From contig CP076053.1 of the NCBI GenBank assembly GCA_018672315.1, positions 1,971,827 to 2,035,826 of the forward strand: 64,000 nt of DNA, given 5' to 3'. A program made the translations under genes and the position numbers. Shown piece after piece: positions 40,408 through 51,615 of this stretch; position 1 is the stretch's first letter, and every line of letters begins with the position of its first letter. The DNA is from Nocardioidaceae bacterium (lineage in GTDB: Bacteria; Actinomycetota; Actinomycetes; Propionibacteriales; Nocardioidaceae). The notes beneath the pieces were generated by a model, which worked only from the letters and a program-made list of their open reading frames with translations, did no database searches and was not told the origin of the DNA.

Positions 40408-41277
40408 GTGGACGTCGTCGATGCGCTCTACCGCCTCGGTGGGGTGGCCAGTCACCGTGCGCTGATCGCGGCGACCTCACGTGGTCACGTGCGGGCAGCC
40501 GCCGAAGCCGGACGTATCGACCGCCTGGGTCGCGGCATCTACGCACTCCCCGGTCGTGACGACGTGTTCGCCCACGCGGCCCGACTGCACGGGGTGGCGT
40601 CCGCGGCGTCCGCGGCCACGGCTCTCGGTTGGCCGACCTGAGAGCCCTCACGGAGGCCGACAGTGACCGTTCCCTCCAAGCGCAACGTCGACCCGCGCCG
40701 GCGGCAAGGGGTGAACGTGATCTGGCAGGACGTCGAGGCGCACGGACTTGCCACGACACCGCTCCAGACCGTGCTCGACTGCGCGTCCCGCCTACCTCTC
40801 CACGAGGCGCTGGCCATCGCCGACTCAGCGCTTCGTGCGGGCGCCGTGGGAGAGCACGAACTCATCGAGGCTGCCTCCGGTCTCGGCAAGTCATGGCGGC
40901 GCCGTGCGCTCGAGGTTGTGAGAGCAGCCAGTCCGCTCGCGGACAATCCCTTCGAGTCGGTGGTGCGAGCCCACGCGATGGAAGTACCAGGGCTGCACCT
41001 GGTGCCGCAGGTGTTCATCCCCGGATACGGTCGAGCAGATCTCGCCGACGTCGATACGGCTCTGATCGTCGAGTGCGACAGCTTCGGATTCCACAGCTCC
41101 CGCGGCTCGCTGCTCAACGACATCGAGCGCTACAACCGGGCCGCCGGCCTGGCGCTCACTCTCGTGCGATTCGGCTACGAGCATGCGCACCAACCCGCCT
41201 ACATCCAGGCGACTCTGGCCGGGGCACTGCATCCGGAACCACAAGAACAGGTGCGATCACGCCGAGAGGCCGCCTGA
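40408..41277 (+). pseudogene. DUF559/AbiEi-like gene interrupted by in-frame TGA
   Basis: One frame from GTG 40408 to TGA 41275-41277, 289 codons, broken by a single in-frame TGA at 40639-40641. The first piece is the winged-helix N-terminus typical of AbiEi-like/DUF559 proteins (VVDALYRLGGVASHRALIAA, GRGIYALPGRDD, SAATALGWPT). The second resumes immediately in the same frame (PSRRPTVTVPSKRN) and ends in a DUF559 endonuclease-like domain (ALIVECDSFGFHSSRGSLLN, ERYNRAAGLALTLVRF). Everything but the stop looks intact, so inactivation is recent, or the TGA is read through or is a sequencing error. Confidence 0.8.
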
Positions 41278-41314
41278 CGCGGCATCCGGCCGATCGCACC
41301 TGTCCTTGTGGTTC
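41236..41314. repeat. Palindromic element, copy 2 (23-bp arms, 33-nt loop)
   Basis: The left arm begins GAACCACAAGAACAGGTGCG (41236) and ends GATC at 41258; it pairs with 41292-41314 with one mismatch. The interior is 33 nt, as in copy 1 at 30106-30178, but unrelated in sequence. The left arm encodes the last residues of the DUF559-type pseudogene. The element lies between that gene and the convergent typA end. Confidence 0.8.
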
Positions 41315-41332
41315 GTGCTCCCGATGAGGAGG

Positions 41333-43228
<1,896 letters not shown>

Positions 43229-43350
43229 GACAGAACCAATCGAGAAGAGGATGAGTCAGCGGACCGGCCGGTCCAGAGGCGGGCGCCGACGCTCGTCGGG
43301 CCGCCGCGACCTGGGGAGTCTACGTGGGTGCGGGCCCGTACCCTGTCTCG

Positions 43351-43974
43351 GTGCCCTTCTCCGTCCTGGTGGTCTGCCTGGCGAACGTGTGCCGCTCCCC
43401 GCTCGGCGAGCGCCTGCTGACGCACCGTCTGGCCGAGCGCGACGTCGCGGACGCGTACGCCGTGCGCTCCGCGGGCGTCCGCGCGCTCGAGGGCAGGGCG
43501 ATGTCGCCCCAGTCCGCGGTCGAGCTGGAGGCCCGCGGCGGCAGCGCCGACGACTTCACCGCCACCCAGCTCGGGAGGGAGCACAAGGGCAGCGACCTGG
43601 TGCTGGTGGCGACGCGCGAGCTGCGCAGCAAGGTGCTGGAGTCCTTCCCCGGGCTGATGAAGCGCACCTTCACGATCCGCGAGATCGCCGCCGTGCTCGC
43701 GCACCTGGCCGACCAGGCGCCCGAGCAGCTCGCCGCCGCGCAGAGCCCGGCTGACCTCGTACGCCTCGCCGCCGCCCACCGCACCGCTGTGACCCTCGGC
43801 GAGGAGGCCGACGTGCCCGACCCGATCGGCCGCTCCGACGAGGTGTACGCCGAGGTGGCCGCCCTCCTCGACACCGCCCTGACCGGGCTCGCCGACGAGC
43901 TGGCCCGTGTCGCTGTGCCCTCTCCGACCTCTCCTGCCGACGCGGCACGCGCGGCCTCCCCGAGCGCCGGCTGA
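43351..43974 (+). CDS. Low-molecular-weight protein-tyrosine-phosphatase family protein
   Basis: 207 residues. P-loop VCLANVCRSPLGERLL near residue 8 gives C-x5-R-S; the acid/base Asp lies in VPDPIGRS. The C-terminal 30 residues are Ala/Pro-rich. GTG 43351 is chosen because it lies close before the first strand; the frame extends to 43324. Its stop overlaps the sulfatase ATG by 1 bp. It is a candidate partner of the Tyr-tailed BY-kinase at 26.6 kb, by analogy with Wzb/Wzc pairs. Confidence 0.87.
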   Translation: MPFSVLVVCLANVCRSPLGERLLTHRLAERDVADAYAVRSAGVRALEGRAMSPQSAVELEARGGSADDFTATQLGREHKGSDLVLVATRELRSKVLESFPGLMKRTFTIREIAAVLAHLADQAPEQLAAAQSPADLVRLAAAHRTAVTLGEEADVPDPIGRSDEVYAEVAALLDTALTGLADELARVAVPSPTSPADAARAASPSAG

Positions 43975-45830
43975 TGGCGACACGCAGGGGCCGCGCGCGC
44001 GGCCCCCTGACGGTCCTGGCCGCCATCGCGGCGCTGGCGCTCGTGGTCTGGTTCGCCGACGGCTTCGGCATCCGACCCGACGACGGGGCGGAGACCCGCA
44101 GCGGGTTCGACCGCACCGGCATCAACCAGCCGCAGCCCAAGCGCGAGGTGCCGCAGGTCGCGCTCGGCCAGGCCGACGCGGACGCCCCGAACATGCTCGT
44201 GGTGATGACCGACGACATGCGCTACGACGACCTGCGCTACATGCCGTTCACGCAGCGGTTCTTCGACCGCGCGGGCATCACCTTCGTCAACTCCTTCAGC
44301 CCCTTCCCGTGGTGCTGCCCGGCGCGGGCGTCGTTCATCTCCGGCCAGCTCGCCCAGAACCACGGTGTGCTGACCTCGAACGGCGACTTCGGCTTCGGCG
44401 TCTTCGACGACTCCCGCACCATCGCCACCGCGCTGCGCGAGGCGGGCTACAACAACGCGTTCGTCGGGCGCTACCTCAACGGCTACGGCAAGCAGCCCTC
44501 GTTCGTCACCGGCGGAAACTCCGCGCGCTACGTGCCCGCGGGCTGGGACCAGTGGCGGGCGATGCCGGGCCTGAACCTCGCGGGGGCGGACCCGCTGGCG
44601 GGTGGGCCGTTCCAGTACTTCGACACCACCCTCAACGTCGACGGCGAGCTGCGGCCGCACCCGCGGGAGTACCAGACCAACCTCCTCGGCACCGAGACCC
44701 GCGGGATCCTCGAGCGCTACTCCCGCGAGGCGCAGCCGTGGTTCACGGTGCTCGCGCCCTCGGCGCCGCACTGGGGTCTGCCGTACTGCGAGAAGGACGA
44801 CCCCTGCGGCATCCTCAACGCCGACGGGCAGAAGCAGATCTTCCTCACCCCCGCCCGCCCCGGCTTCATCCGCGGCCAGGTCGACGACCTCACGCCGAAG
44901 GCTCCCGGCATCCCCGCCGACGGGTCCGACCCCGAGCCCGACATCTCCGACCAGCCCGAGTGGCTGCAGGAGCCCGTACGCACCGACGAGCAGCTCGAGG
45001 CCTACACCGAGCTCAGCCGGCAGCGCGGCGAGGCGCTGCTGATCCTCGACCGCGAGCTCAAGCGCACCGTCGACCAGCTGCGCGACGCGGGCGAGCTCGA
45101 GAACACGATCGTCGCGTTCACCTCCGACAACGGCTACTTCATGGGCGAGCACCGTGAGATGCCCGGCAAGATCAAGCCGCAGGAGCCCTCGCTGCGGGTG
45201 CCGCTGCTCATCGCCGGTCCCGGCATCCCGCGCGGCCAGCTGCGCTTCGACCCGGTGACCACCGCCGACCTCACCGCCACCCTGGCGGACTACGCCGACG
45301 CCACGGGCAACTTCACCTACCCGATCGACGGCCGGTCGCTGCGACCGCTGATCGAGCAGGGCGACCAGGGGTGGACGCGTCCGGTGCTCTACTCCGGCCA
45401 CATCCCCGACATGGACGCCACCGCCGCCGGCCTCGACACCGTCTTCGACACCGAGCGCGACGGCATCGGGGTGCGTACGCCGCGGTGGAGCTACGCCTGG
45501 TTCCGCGACGGCTCCGAGGCGTTCTACGACCTCGACAACGACCCCGACCAGCTGCGCAACCTCGCCGACGTCCCGGAGTTCGCGGGCGTGAAGGACCGTC
45601 TCCGCGGCCTCGCGGTCGACTACCGCGACTGCTGGGGCGAGGGCTGCAACACCCCGATGCCGGGGGCGTTCCAGCGTGATCCCGAGCAGCTCGCCGCCGC
45701 CACCGAGTCTCAGCTGCGGCGTACGCGCTCCTACACCGACGCCGGCGCCTGGGTCGAGGTCGCGACGAACCGTGGCGTACGCACCCGCCTCGGTATCGAG
45801 GGCAACCCGGTCCGCCCGCGCCGTCGCTGA
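43974..45830 (+). CDS. Membrane-anchored sulfatase, formylglycine type
   Basis: 618 residues, alkaline phosphatase superfamily. N-terminal signal anchor at 10-28 (LTVLAAIAALALVVWFADGF). Metal-binding NMLVVMTDDMRYDDLR, then the sulfatase signature C114-C-P-A-R118, where C114 would be converted to formylglycine (C-x-(P/A)-(S/A)-R pattern). Later AFTSDNGYFMGEHREMPGKI carries the Asp-Asn metal ligands. Predicted to remove sulfate from a carbohydrate outside the cell. No formylglycine-generating enzyme is in the window. It follows the phosphatase with a TGATG overlap. Confidence 0.92.
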   Translation: MATRRGRARGPLTVLAAIAALALVVWFADGFGIRPDDGAETRSGFDRTGINQPQPKREVPQVALGQADADAPNMLVVMTDDMRYDDLRYMPFTQRFFDRAGITFVNSFSPFPWCCPARASFISGQLAQNHGVLTSNGDFGFGVFDDSRTIATALREAGYNNAFVGRYLNGYGKQPSFVTGGNSARYVPAGWDQWRAMPGLNLAGADPLAGGPFQYFDTTLNVDGELRPHPREYQTNLLGTETRGILERYSREAQPWFTVLAPSAPHWGLPYCEKDDPCGILNADGQKQIFLTPARPGFIRGQVDDLTPKAPGIPADGSDPEPDISDQPEWLQEPVRTDEQLEAYTELSRQRGEALLILDRELKRTVDQLRDAGELENTIVAFTSDNGYFMGEHREMPGKIKPQEPSLRVPLLIAGPGIPRGQLRFDPVTTADLTATLADYADATGNFTYPIDGRSLRPLIEQGDQGWTRPVLYSGHIPDMDATAAGLDTVFDTERDGIGVRTPRWSYAWFRDGSEAFYDLDNDPDQLRNLADVPEFAGVKDRLRGLAVDYRDCWGEGCNTPMPGAFQRDPEQLAAATESQLRRTRSYTDAGAWVEVATNRGVRTRLGIEGNPVRPRRR

Positions 45831-45914
45831 CCCGTCCGACGCGCCCGCGGGGCCGCCGGGTCCAATCGGAGTGTTCGGTGTATGGACCGGCCTCGCGGGG
45901 GACAGGATGGGGCC

Positions 45915-46340
45915 ATGACGTTCTCGATCCACTTGGGCCGCATCGGAGCCTGGCTCGCCGTGGGTGGCGGCAGCGCCTGGGTGGGGCTGGCGCTGCTGAA
46001 CCTGATCTTTCAGGACAACTCCGTGCTGCTGATCCCGCTGAAGGTGCTCGGAGCGCTCGGCCTGGCGCTGGCGCTGGCGATCTTCGGCAAGGACCTCAAG
46101 ACCGATCTCGACTACTGGCCCAGCTGGGGCCTCGGCGCGGGCCTCGCGATCCTGTTCTCGTTCCTCTGGGCGTTCTACGCCATCCAGACGACGAACGTCA
46201 CCCAGGGCGGCGGCAGCACCAACTCCACCCCGTCGCAGATCTTCATCGCGTACGCCATCCCCGGTGCCCTCGGCCTGGTGTTCGGCGTCCTCGGCCTCAG
46301 CCAGCGTCGCGGCGTGCAGGGCCTGACGCCGAACCTCTGA
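45915..46340 (+). CDS. Hypothetical membrane protein
   Basis: 141 residues with four hydrophobic segments (IGAWLAVGGGSAWVGLALLN, LLIPLKVLGALGLALALAIF, GLGAGLAILFSFLWAFYAIQ, FIAYAIPGALGLVFGVLGLS). A Ser/Thr/Asn/Gly-rich external loop (QGGGSTNSTPSQ) lies before the last. Start ATG 45915, ribosome site weak. Family not recognised. Confidence 0.7.
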   Translation: MTFSIHLGRIGAWLAVGGGSAWVGLALLNLIFQDNSVLLIPLKVLGALGLALALAIFGKDLKTDLDYWPSWGLGAGLAILFSFLWAFYAIQTTNVTQGGGSTNSTPSQIFIAYAIPGALGLVFGVLGLSQRRGVQGLTPNL

Positions 46341-46430
46341 GGGCGACCGGGCAGACTCGGGAACATCCCGTTCGCCCGCTGTGTTGGGTCGGCCGGAGCA
46401 CAGGGCAGTCGAGGAACATCAGGTGGGTAC

Positions 46431-47801
46431 GTGCGCGAGGCGACCGACATGGGCACAGCGGCACACGTGGACACCAGCAACGACCCGCACCCGATCGTGG
46501 GCGGGATGAGCCGCGATGTGCGCCGCGTCGCGATGGTCAGCCTGCACACCAGCCCGCTGGAGCAGCCGGGCACCGGTGACGCCGGCGGCATGAACGTCTA
46601 CGTGCTGGAGCTGGCCAAGCGCCTCGCGCAGGCCGACGTCGAGGTCGACATCTTCACGCGGGCCACGTCCTCGGACCTGCCCGCCGCCGAGCGCGCTGCG
46701 CCCGGGGTGACCGTGCGGCACCTCGTGGCGGGCCCGTACGAGGGGTTGACCAAGTCCGAGCTGCCCGCGCAGCTTTGTGCGTTCTCGCGCGAGCTGCTGC
46801 GCGCCGAGGCCGTCCGCCCGCCGGGCTGGTACGACGTCGTCCACTCCCACTACTGGCTCTCCGGCCAGGTCGGCACCCTGGCCCGCGACCGGTGGGGCGT
46901 GCCGCTGGTGCACGCGATGCACACGATGGCGAAGGTGAAGAACGAGGCGCTCGCCGAGGGCGACACCCCCGAGCCGTGGTCGCGGGTGATCGGGGAGGAG
47001 CAGGTCGTACGCGCCGCCGACGTGCTCGTCGCCAACACCGACGCCGAGGCCAAGCAGCTGATCGACCTCTACGACGCCGATCCCGGCCGCGTCGAGACCG
47101 TGCACCCGGGCGTGGACCTGCTGCGCTTCCGACCGCGGCCGGCCGAGCAGGCCCGCGCGCGCCTCGGCCTGGCGCAGGACGCGATCGTGCTGCTCTTCGT
47201 CGGACGCATCCAGCCGCTGAAGGGCCCCGACGTGCTGCTGCGCGCCGCCGCCCGGCTCCTCGAGCGTCGCCCCGAGCTGCGCGACCGACTCGTCATCCCG
47301 GTCGTCGGCGGCGCCTCGGGCACCTCGCTGGAGCACCCGCGGCGGCTGCGTGAGCTCGCGGTGAGCCTCGGCATCTCCGACCTGGTCTGCTTCGAGCCGC
47401 CGGCCGGACGCCTCGAGCTCGTCGACTGGTACGCCGCCGCCACCCTGGTCTGCGTGCCGTCCTACAACGAGTCCTTCGGGCTCGTCGCGGTCGAGGCCCA
47501 GGCCACCGGCACGCCGGTCGTCGCCTCCGCGGTCGGCGGCCTGACCACCGCCGTCCGCGACGGGCGCACCGGCATCCTCGTCGAGGGCCACGAGCCCGAG
47601 GCGTACGCGGCCGCCTTCGAGCGACTCGTCGACGCTCCCGCGTTGCGGGCCCAGCTCGGCAGGGAAGGAACGGCGTACGCGGCAGAGTTCGCCTGGGAAC
47701 GCACCGCCGGCGAGACGCTCGATGCGTACCGCCGGGCCCAGGAGCACCTCTGGCGCGACGACGCCCGCCACCCGCTGGCGAGTTCCGTCGCCGGCTGCTG
47801 A
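46431..47801 (+). CDS. mshA: D-inositol-3-phosphate glycosyltransferase (mycothiol)
   Basis: 456-residue GT4 enzyme joining UDP-GlcNAc and 1L-myo-inositol-1-phosphate, first step of mycothiol synthesis. Family segments: [73 protein letters not shown] and [20 protein letters not shown]. Start GTG 46431 is preceded by AGGTGG; ATG 46449 is almost as good. The neighbourhood mshA-YbjN-senX3/regX3-gpm resembles M. tuberculosis Rv0486-Rv0491. Confidence 0.96.
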   Translation: MREATDMGTAAHVDTSNDPHPIVGGMSRDVRRVAMVSLHTSPLEQPGTGDAGGMNVYVLELAKRLAQADVEVDIFTRATSSDLPAAERAAPGVTVRHLVAGPYEGLTKSELPAQLCAFSRELLRAEAVRPPGWYDVVHSHYWLSGQVGTLARDRWGVPLVHAMHTMAKVKNEALAEGDTPEPWSRVIGEEQVVRAADVLVANTDAEAKQLIDLYDADPGRVETVHPGVDLLRFRPRPAEQARARLGLAQDAIVLLFVGRIQPLKGPDVLLRAAARLLERRPELRDRLVIPVVGGASGTSLEHPRRLRELAVSLGISDLVCFEPPAGRLELVDWYAAATLVCVPSYNESFGLVAVEAQATGTPVVASAVGGLTTAVRDGRTGILVEGHEPEAYAAAFERLVDAPALRAQLGREGTAYAAEFAWERTAGETLDAYRRAQEHLWRDDARHPLASSVAGC

Positions 47802-47849
47802 GCCCGCACCGCCACCGCACCCCACCGGATCCGAGGAGCGACCCAGCCC

Positions 47850-48416
47850 GTGACCGAGTCGGAGATGACCCGCGAGACCCCCCGTGACGAGCTGCCGCCG
47901 CAGGCCGAGGAGGCCGCCGCCACGTTGCGCACCTACCTCGAGGACGCCGAGGTGGAGTGGCAGGAGATCGCGCTCGGCGTCTTCACCGTCGACCTGCCGG
48001 GCACGCGCAAGCTGACGACCCCCGTACGCCTCGACGTCGGCGCGCACGCCCTGGCCGTGCACGCCTTCGTGTGCCGCCAGCCCGACGAGAACCACGAGGG
48101 CGTCTACCGCTGGATGCTGGAGAAGAACCTGCGCACGTACGCGGTCTCCTTCGCCCTCGACCACACCGGCGACATCTACCTCGACGGTCGCGTGCCCCTC
48201 TCGAGCGTGACCGCGGACGAGCTCGACCGGGTGCTCGGGTCGGTGCTGGAGTACTCCGACGGCTCCTTCAACACCCTCCTCGAGCTGGGGTTCGCCAGCT
48301 CGATCCGCAAGGAGTGGGAGTGGCGCAACCTGCGCGGCGAGTCCACGAAGAACCTCGAGGCCTTCCGGGGCTGGCTCGAGAAGGACGACCAGGCGCCCCG
48401 GGACGACGCGCACTGA
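47850..48416 (+). CDS. YbjN-domain protein
   Basis: 188 residues, 48 bp after mshA. The YbjN (type III secretion chaperone-like) fold appears as ALGVFTVDLPGTRKLTTPVR, VHAFVCRQPDENHEGVYRWM and LLELGFASSIRKEWEWRNLR. It corresponds by position to M. tuberculosis Rv0487. Function unknown; probably co-transcribed with mshA. GTG 47850 is the start used. Confidence 0.85.
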   Translation: MTESEMTRETPRDELPPQAEEAAATLRTYLEDAEVEWQEIALGVFTVDLPGTRKLTTPVRLDVGAHALAVHAFVCRQPDENHEGVYRWMLEKNLRTYAVSFALDHTGDIYLDGRVPLSSVTADELDRVLGSVLEYSDGSFNTLLELGFASSIRKEWEWRNLRGESTKNLEAFRGWLEKDDQAPRDDAH

Positions 48417-48428
48417 TCCGTACGCCTG

Positions 48429-49406
48429 TCAGGCCCAGGACTCTCGCCCCATGACTGGCGCACGGGTGAAGGGCCGGCCGAGCTGCCACCGCCGCGGTCG
48501 CGACGCCTCGTGCGCTCGGGCGTACGCGCGAGACAGCCTGTCCGCGACATCGAGCGGTCTCGTCATGTCGGGTGCCGTCACGCGGACGGGCTCCAGACCG
48601 AGCTCCCGATAGAGGTCGTCCTTCTCCGCGTCCCGGGACCGGCGACGGGCGCCTGCGTGCACGAGGCCGTCGTACTCGGCGACCAGGCCGGACACGGGCT
48701 CCAGCAGATCGGGCACCGCGACGTGTCGTCCGTCCGCATCGAGGATCCACACGTTCACCAGCGGAGGTGGCAGCGCCGTGTCGAGCACCCAGAGCAGCCG
48801 CAGCCGCGACTCCGGCGGGGAAGCGCTGCCGGCAGCGGCCAGCGTCATGACGCGCTCGACCTGCTCCCGCCGCGGCAGCCGGCGTCTCGAACGGACGTGG
48901 GCGATGACCCCTGCCAGGGAGCAGAGCTGTGCGGCCATCGCCATGTCGACGGCCACCACGGCCTCACGGCGACGGCCGGCACGAAGCTCGCTCGAGACGT
49001 GGTCGAGCAGGGTCATCGACGCGTCGACGACAGCCAGACCTGCTACCTGATGCAGCTCGCCGTCGAGGTCCCGTCGCAGCCATCTGACACCTGGCCGCGA
49101 CCGCGGGTTCGCGTGGGCCGGAACCGTGACGTCGACCGGTCGCCCGGAGCCGGTGAAGTACGTCGCGCCTCTGAGTCGCAAGGCGCCCCAACCGGTGACC
49201 GCTCCGTGCGGGGGCATGGCGGGCGCACGCTCGACCACCCTCTGCTCGGGCGTGTCCGGCCGGTCCGTCGGCACGAACAGTCCTCCGCCGGTGGGAGTCC
49301 AGCGTGGCCCGTACGCAGCGCCCCGAGTCGGGCCGTCGACGTCGCCGATGCCGCACGGCAGGCGCACGTCGAGCTGATCGAGACGTGGCGTGAACGGCTG
49401 ATCCAT
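48429..49406 (-). CDS. DUF559-like endonuclease-fold protein
   Basis: 325 residues. The N-terminal region resembles the AbiEi-like winged-helix half of DUF559 proteins (VTGWGALRLRGATYFTGSGR). The C-terminal half has the restriction-endonuclease-like pattern PDLLEPVSGLVAEYDGLVHA and SRDAEKDDLYRELGLEPVRV. It is a distant relative of the interrupted gene at 40.4 kb. Start ATG 49406 (MDQPFTPRLDQ) is preferred to the frame start at 49487; no strong ribosome site. It lies between mshA-YbjN and regX3, where M. tuberculosis has no such gene. Function unknown. Confidence 0.7.
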   Translation of the reverse strand: MDQPFTPRLDQLDVRLPCGIGDVDGPTRGAAYGPRWTPTGGGLFVPTDRPDTPEQRVVERAPAMPPHGAVTGWGALRLRGATYFTGSGRPVDVTVPAHANPRSRPGVRWLRRDLDGELHQVAGLAVVDASMTLLDHVSSELRAGRRREAVVAVDMAMAAQLCSLAGVIAHVRSRRRLPRREQVERVMTLAAAGSASPPESRLRLLWVLDTALPPPLVNVWILDADGRHVAVPDLLEPVSGLVAEYDGLVHAGARRRSRDAEKDDLYRELGLEPVRVTAPDMTRPLDVADRLSRAYARAHEASRPRRWQLGRPFTRAPVMGRESWA

Positions 49407-49573
49407 CCGCCCGTCGTGGGGCTGCCCGTGCCATCGACGCTCCTGGTCGGGCGCGCTCTGTGGACAGCTGGCCGTTGACCCGTGCACCAGTCAGGCGTAC
49501 GCCCCGACGAACCTGACGCACGCACGGGTCAGTGCGCCCGCCAGCCGGAGGGGTGTGCGCGGGGAGGCCGACC

Positions 49574-50251
49574 TCACCCCTCGTATTTGTAGCCCAGCCC
49601 CCGCACGGTGATCAGGTGCACCGGCGCGCCGTCACCGGACTCGATCTTCGAGCGCAGCCGCTTCACGTGCACGTCGAGGGTCTTGGTGTCGCCGACGTAG
49701 TCGCTGCCCCAGATGCGGTCGATGAGCTGCCCACGGGTGAGCACGCGGCCCTGATTGCGCAGGAAGAACTCCAGCAGCTCGAACTCCTTCAGCGGCAGAC
49801 GCGTCTCCTCCCCGCGGACGTGCACGGTGTGCCGCTCCACGTCCATGCGCACCGGGCCGACCTCGAGCAGGTCCGGCACCAGGTCCGGCTCCCCACCGCG
49901 ACGCAGCACCGCGCGGATGCGGGCGGCGAGCTCGCGGGGGGAGTACGGCTTGGTGACGTAGTCGTCCGCGCCCAGCTCGAGCCCGACGATCTTGTCGACC
50001 TCGTCGTCCTTCGCGCTCACCATGATCACCGGCGTGCTGGACGTCGCCCGGATGTGGCGGCACACCTCGGTGCCGGGCAGGCCGGGCAGCATCAGGTCCA
50101 GCAGCACGATGTCGGCGCCGTCGCGGTCGAACTGGGCGATCGCGTCGGTGCCGGTCTCGGCGACGGCGACGTCGAAGCCCTCCTTGCCGAGCATGTAGGA
50201 CAGGGCGTCGGAGTAGGACTCCTCGTCCTCGACGACGAGCACACGCGTCAT
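49574..50251 (-). CDS. regX3: OmpR-type response regulator RegX3/PhoP
   Basis: 225 residues. Receiver: VLVVEDEESYSDALSYML, phospho-acceptor D52 in IVLLDLMLPGLPG, and the conserved Lys in YVTKPYSPREL. OmpR winged helix: TRLPLKEFELLEFFLRNQGR then VLTRGQLIDRIWGSDYVGDT and LDVHVKRLRSKIE. Phosphate-response regulator by synteny with senX3, phoU and gpmA. ATG 50251; the senX3 and regX3 frames overlap by 4 bases (ATGA). Confidence 0.93.
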   Translation of the reverse strand: MTRVLVVEDEESYSDALSYMLGKEGFDVAVAETGTDAIAQFDRDGADIVLLDLMLPGLPGTEVCRHIRATSSTPVIMVSAKDDEVDKIVGLELGADDYVTKPYSPRELAARIRAVLRRGGEPDLVPDLLEVGPVRMDVERHTVHVRGEETRLPLKEFELLEFFLRNQGRVLTRGQLIDRIWGSDYVGDTKTLDVHVKRLRSKIESGDGAPVHLITVRGLGYKYEG

Positions 50252-51492
50252 GACTTCTCCTGGGAGGTGAGGGTCGGCAGGACCTCGGGGGTCACAGCGA
50301 CCGGGGAGGCGCCGTCGGAGGCGCCGTCGTCGGTGACCTCGGCGTCACCGTCGGGCTCGCCCGCGTGGTGGCGCGGGAAGGACAGGGTGAAGGTGGACCC
50401 GGCGTCGACCTCGGACCAGACGCGTACGTCGCCCCCGTGGCTCGCCACCACGTGCTTGACGATCGACAGGCCGAGCCCCGACCCGCCGGTCGTACGCTGC
50501 CGCGCGGGGTCGCAGCGGTAGAAGCGCTCGAAGATGCGGTCCTGGTCCTCCGGACCGATCCCGATGCCCTGGTCGGTCACCGTGACCTGGATCCGGTCGC
50601 CGCGTTCGCGGGCCGCGATGGCGACGCGGGAGCGGTCGGGGGAGTACGCGATCGCGTTCGAGACGAGGTTGCCCACCGCGAGGCCGAGCTGCTCGGCGTC
50701 GCCGTACACCGCGAGCCCCGGGGTGCCCCCGTGCACCAGGTCGATGCCGCGGGCGGAGGCGTCCGTGGAGTGGGCGTCGATGACGCTCGCGACGACGGCG
50801 TCGAGCTCGACCAGCGTCGGCTCGGACAGCGGGTCGTCGGACTGCAGCCGGGAGAGGTCGATGATGCGCTGCACGAGCGCGGTCAGCCGGTCGGACTCCC
50901 GGTGCATCCGCTGCGCGAACCGCTGCACGGCCTCGGGGTCCTCGGCGGCGTCCTGCACGGCCTCCGACAGCAGCCGGATCGCCCCGACGGGCGTCTTCAG
51001 CTCGTGGGAGACGTTCGCGACGAAGTCACGGCGCACCGCCTCGACGCGGCGCTGCTGCGTACGGTCGTCGAGCAGCACCAGCACCCGCCGCCGACCGAGG
51101 CGCCCCACGCGGGCCCCGACGACACGGTCCGGCCCACCGTTCGCGGTGATCGAGACCTCGGTCTCGCGGACGCGCCCGTCGCGGCGGACGTCCTGCACCA
51201 GCGACGCCAGCTGGGGCAGTGCGAGCCGTCGCCCGCTGACGATCCCCGTGCCGTACGCCGAGGCCGGCGCGCTGACGACCACGCCCTCGGCGTCGAGGAC
51301 GACCGGCGCGGATCGAAGCACCTCGAGCACGGACCCGACGCCCTCCTCGCGGGCGTGGTCGGTCGCCTGGCGCGTCCGGTCCTCCGCGTCGGGGTCCGGG
51401 CGGCGTCCGCCCGTCACGAGCACCGTGACGAGGGCGCCCAGCAGTGCGCCGGCGACGAGACCGGCGAGGAGCAGGGCGAGGGACGTGGTCAC
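50248..51492 (-). CDS. senX3: Sensor histidine kinase SenX3/PhoR-like
   Basis: 414 residues. One N-terminal hydrophobic segment (SLALLLAGLVAGALLGALVT), a PAS-like region (VLEVLRSAPVVLDAEGVVVS), the H-box FVANVSHELKTPVGAIRLLS, N-box GNLVSNAIAYSP, and G-boxes VTDQGIGIGPEDQDRIFERF and GGSGLGLSIVKHVV. GTG 51492 starts the hydrophobic segment. It is divergent from phoU; the intervening 123 bp contain a PHO box, so the operon is probably under its own control. Confidence 0.93.
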   Translation of the reverse strand: MTTSLALLLAGLVAGALLGALVTVLVTGGRRPDPDAEDRTRQATDHAREEGVGSVLEVLRSAPVVLDAEGVVVSAPASAYGTGIVSGRRLALPQLASLVQDVRRDGRVRETEVSITANGGPDRVVGARVGRLGRRRVLVLLDDRTQQRRVEAVRRDFVANVSHELKTPVGAIRLLSEAVQDAAEDPEAVQRFAQRMHRESDRLTALVQRIIDLSRLQSDDPLSEPTLVELDAVVASVIDAHSTDASARGIDLVHGGTPGLAVYGDAEQLGLAVGNLVSNAIAYSPDRSRVAIAARERGDRIQVTVTDQGIGIGPEDQDRIFERFYRCDPARQRTTGGSGLGLSIVKHVVASHGGDVRVWSEVDAGSTFTLSFPRHHAGEPDGDAEVTDDGASDGASPVAVTPEVLPTLTSQEKS

Positions 51493-51554
51493 GTGACCGC
51501 AGCGTACGCAGATCCGACGACCCCCTGCGCGCCGAGGCCGGGGCACCGAGGCGT

Positions 51555-51576
51555 GTTCACCACGCGTTCACGCAGG
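51555..51576 (+). promoter_or_regulatory. PHO box (RegX3/PhoP direct repeats)
   Basis: Two 11-bp direct repeats, GTTCACCACGC and GTTCACGCAGG, in the divergent region between senX3 and phoU. They match the streptomycete PHO box repeat unit (GTTCACC-like, 11-bp period) and predict phosphate-dependent control of phoU and senX3-regX3. Confidence 0.8.
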
Positions 51577-51615
51577 CGACAGGTGCCGGTGCGCCCTCAC
51601 CGTATGCTCGGCACC

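Noticed and set aside
40639-40641. Selenocysteine recoding at the in-frame TGA
   Set aside because: No SECIS-like hairpin was seen just downstream, and the family position is not a redox Cys; nonsense mutation or error is simpler.
43974-45830. Sulfatase as part of the EPS island
   Set aside because: It is 30 kb from the island, has ordinary chromosomal composition and is coupled to the phosphatase gene; a functional link is only a hypothesis.
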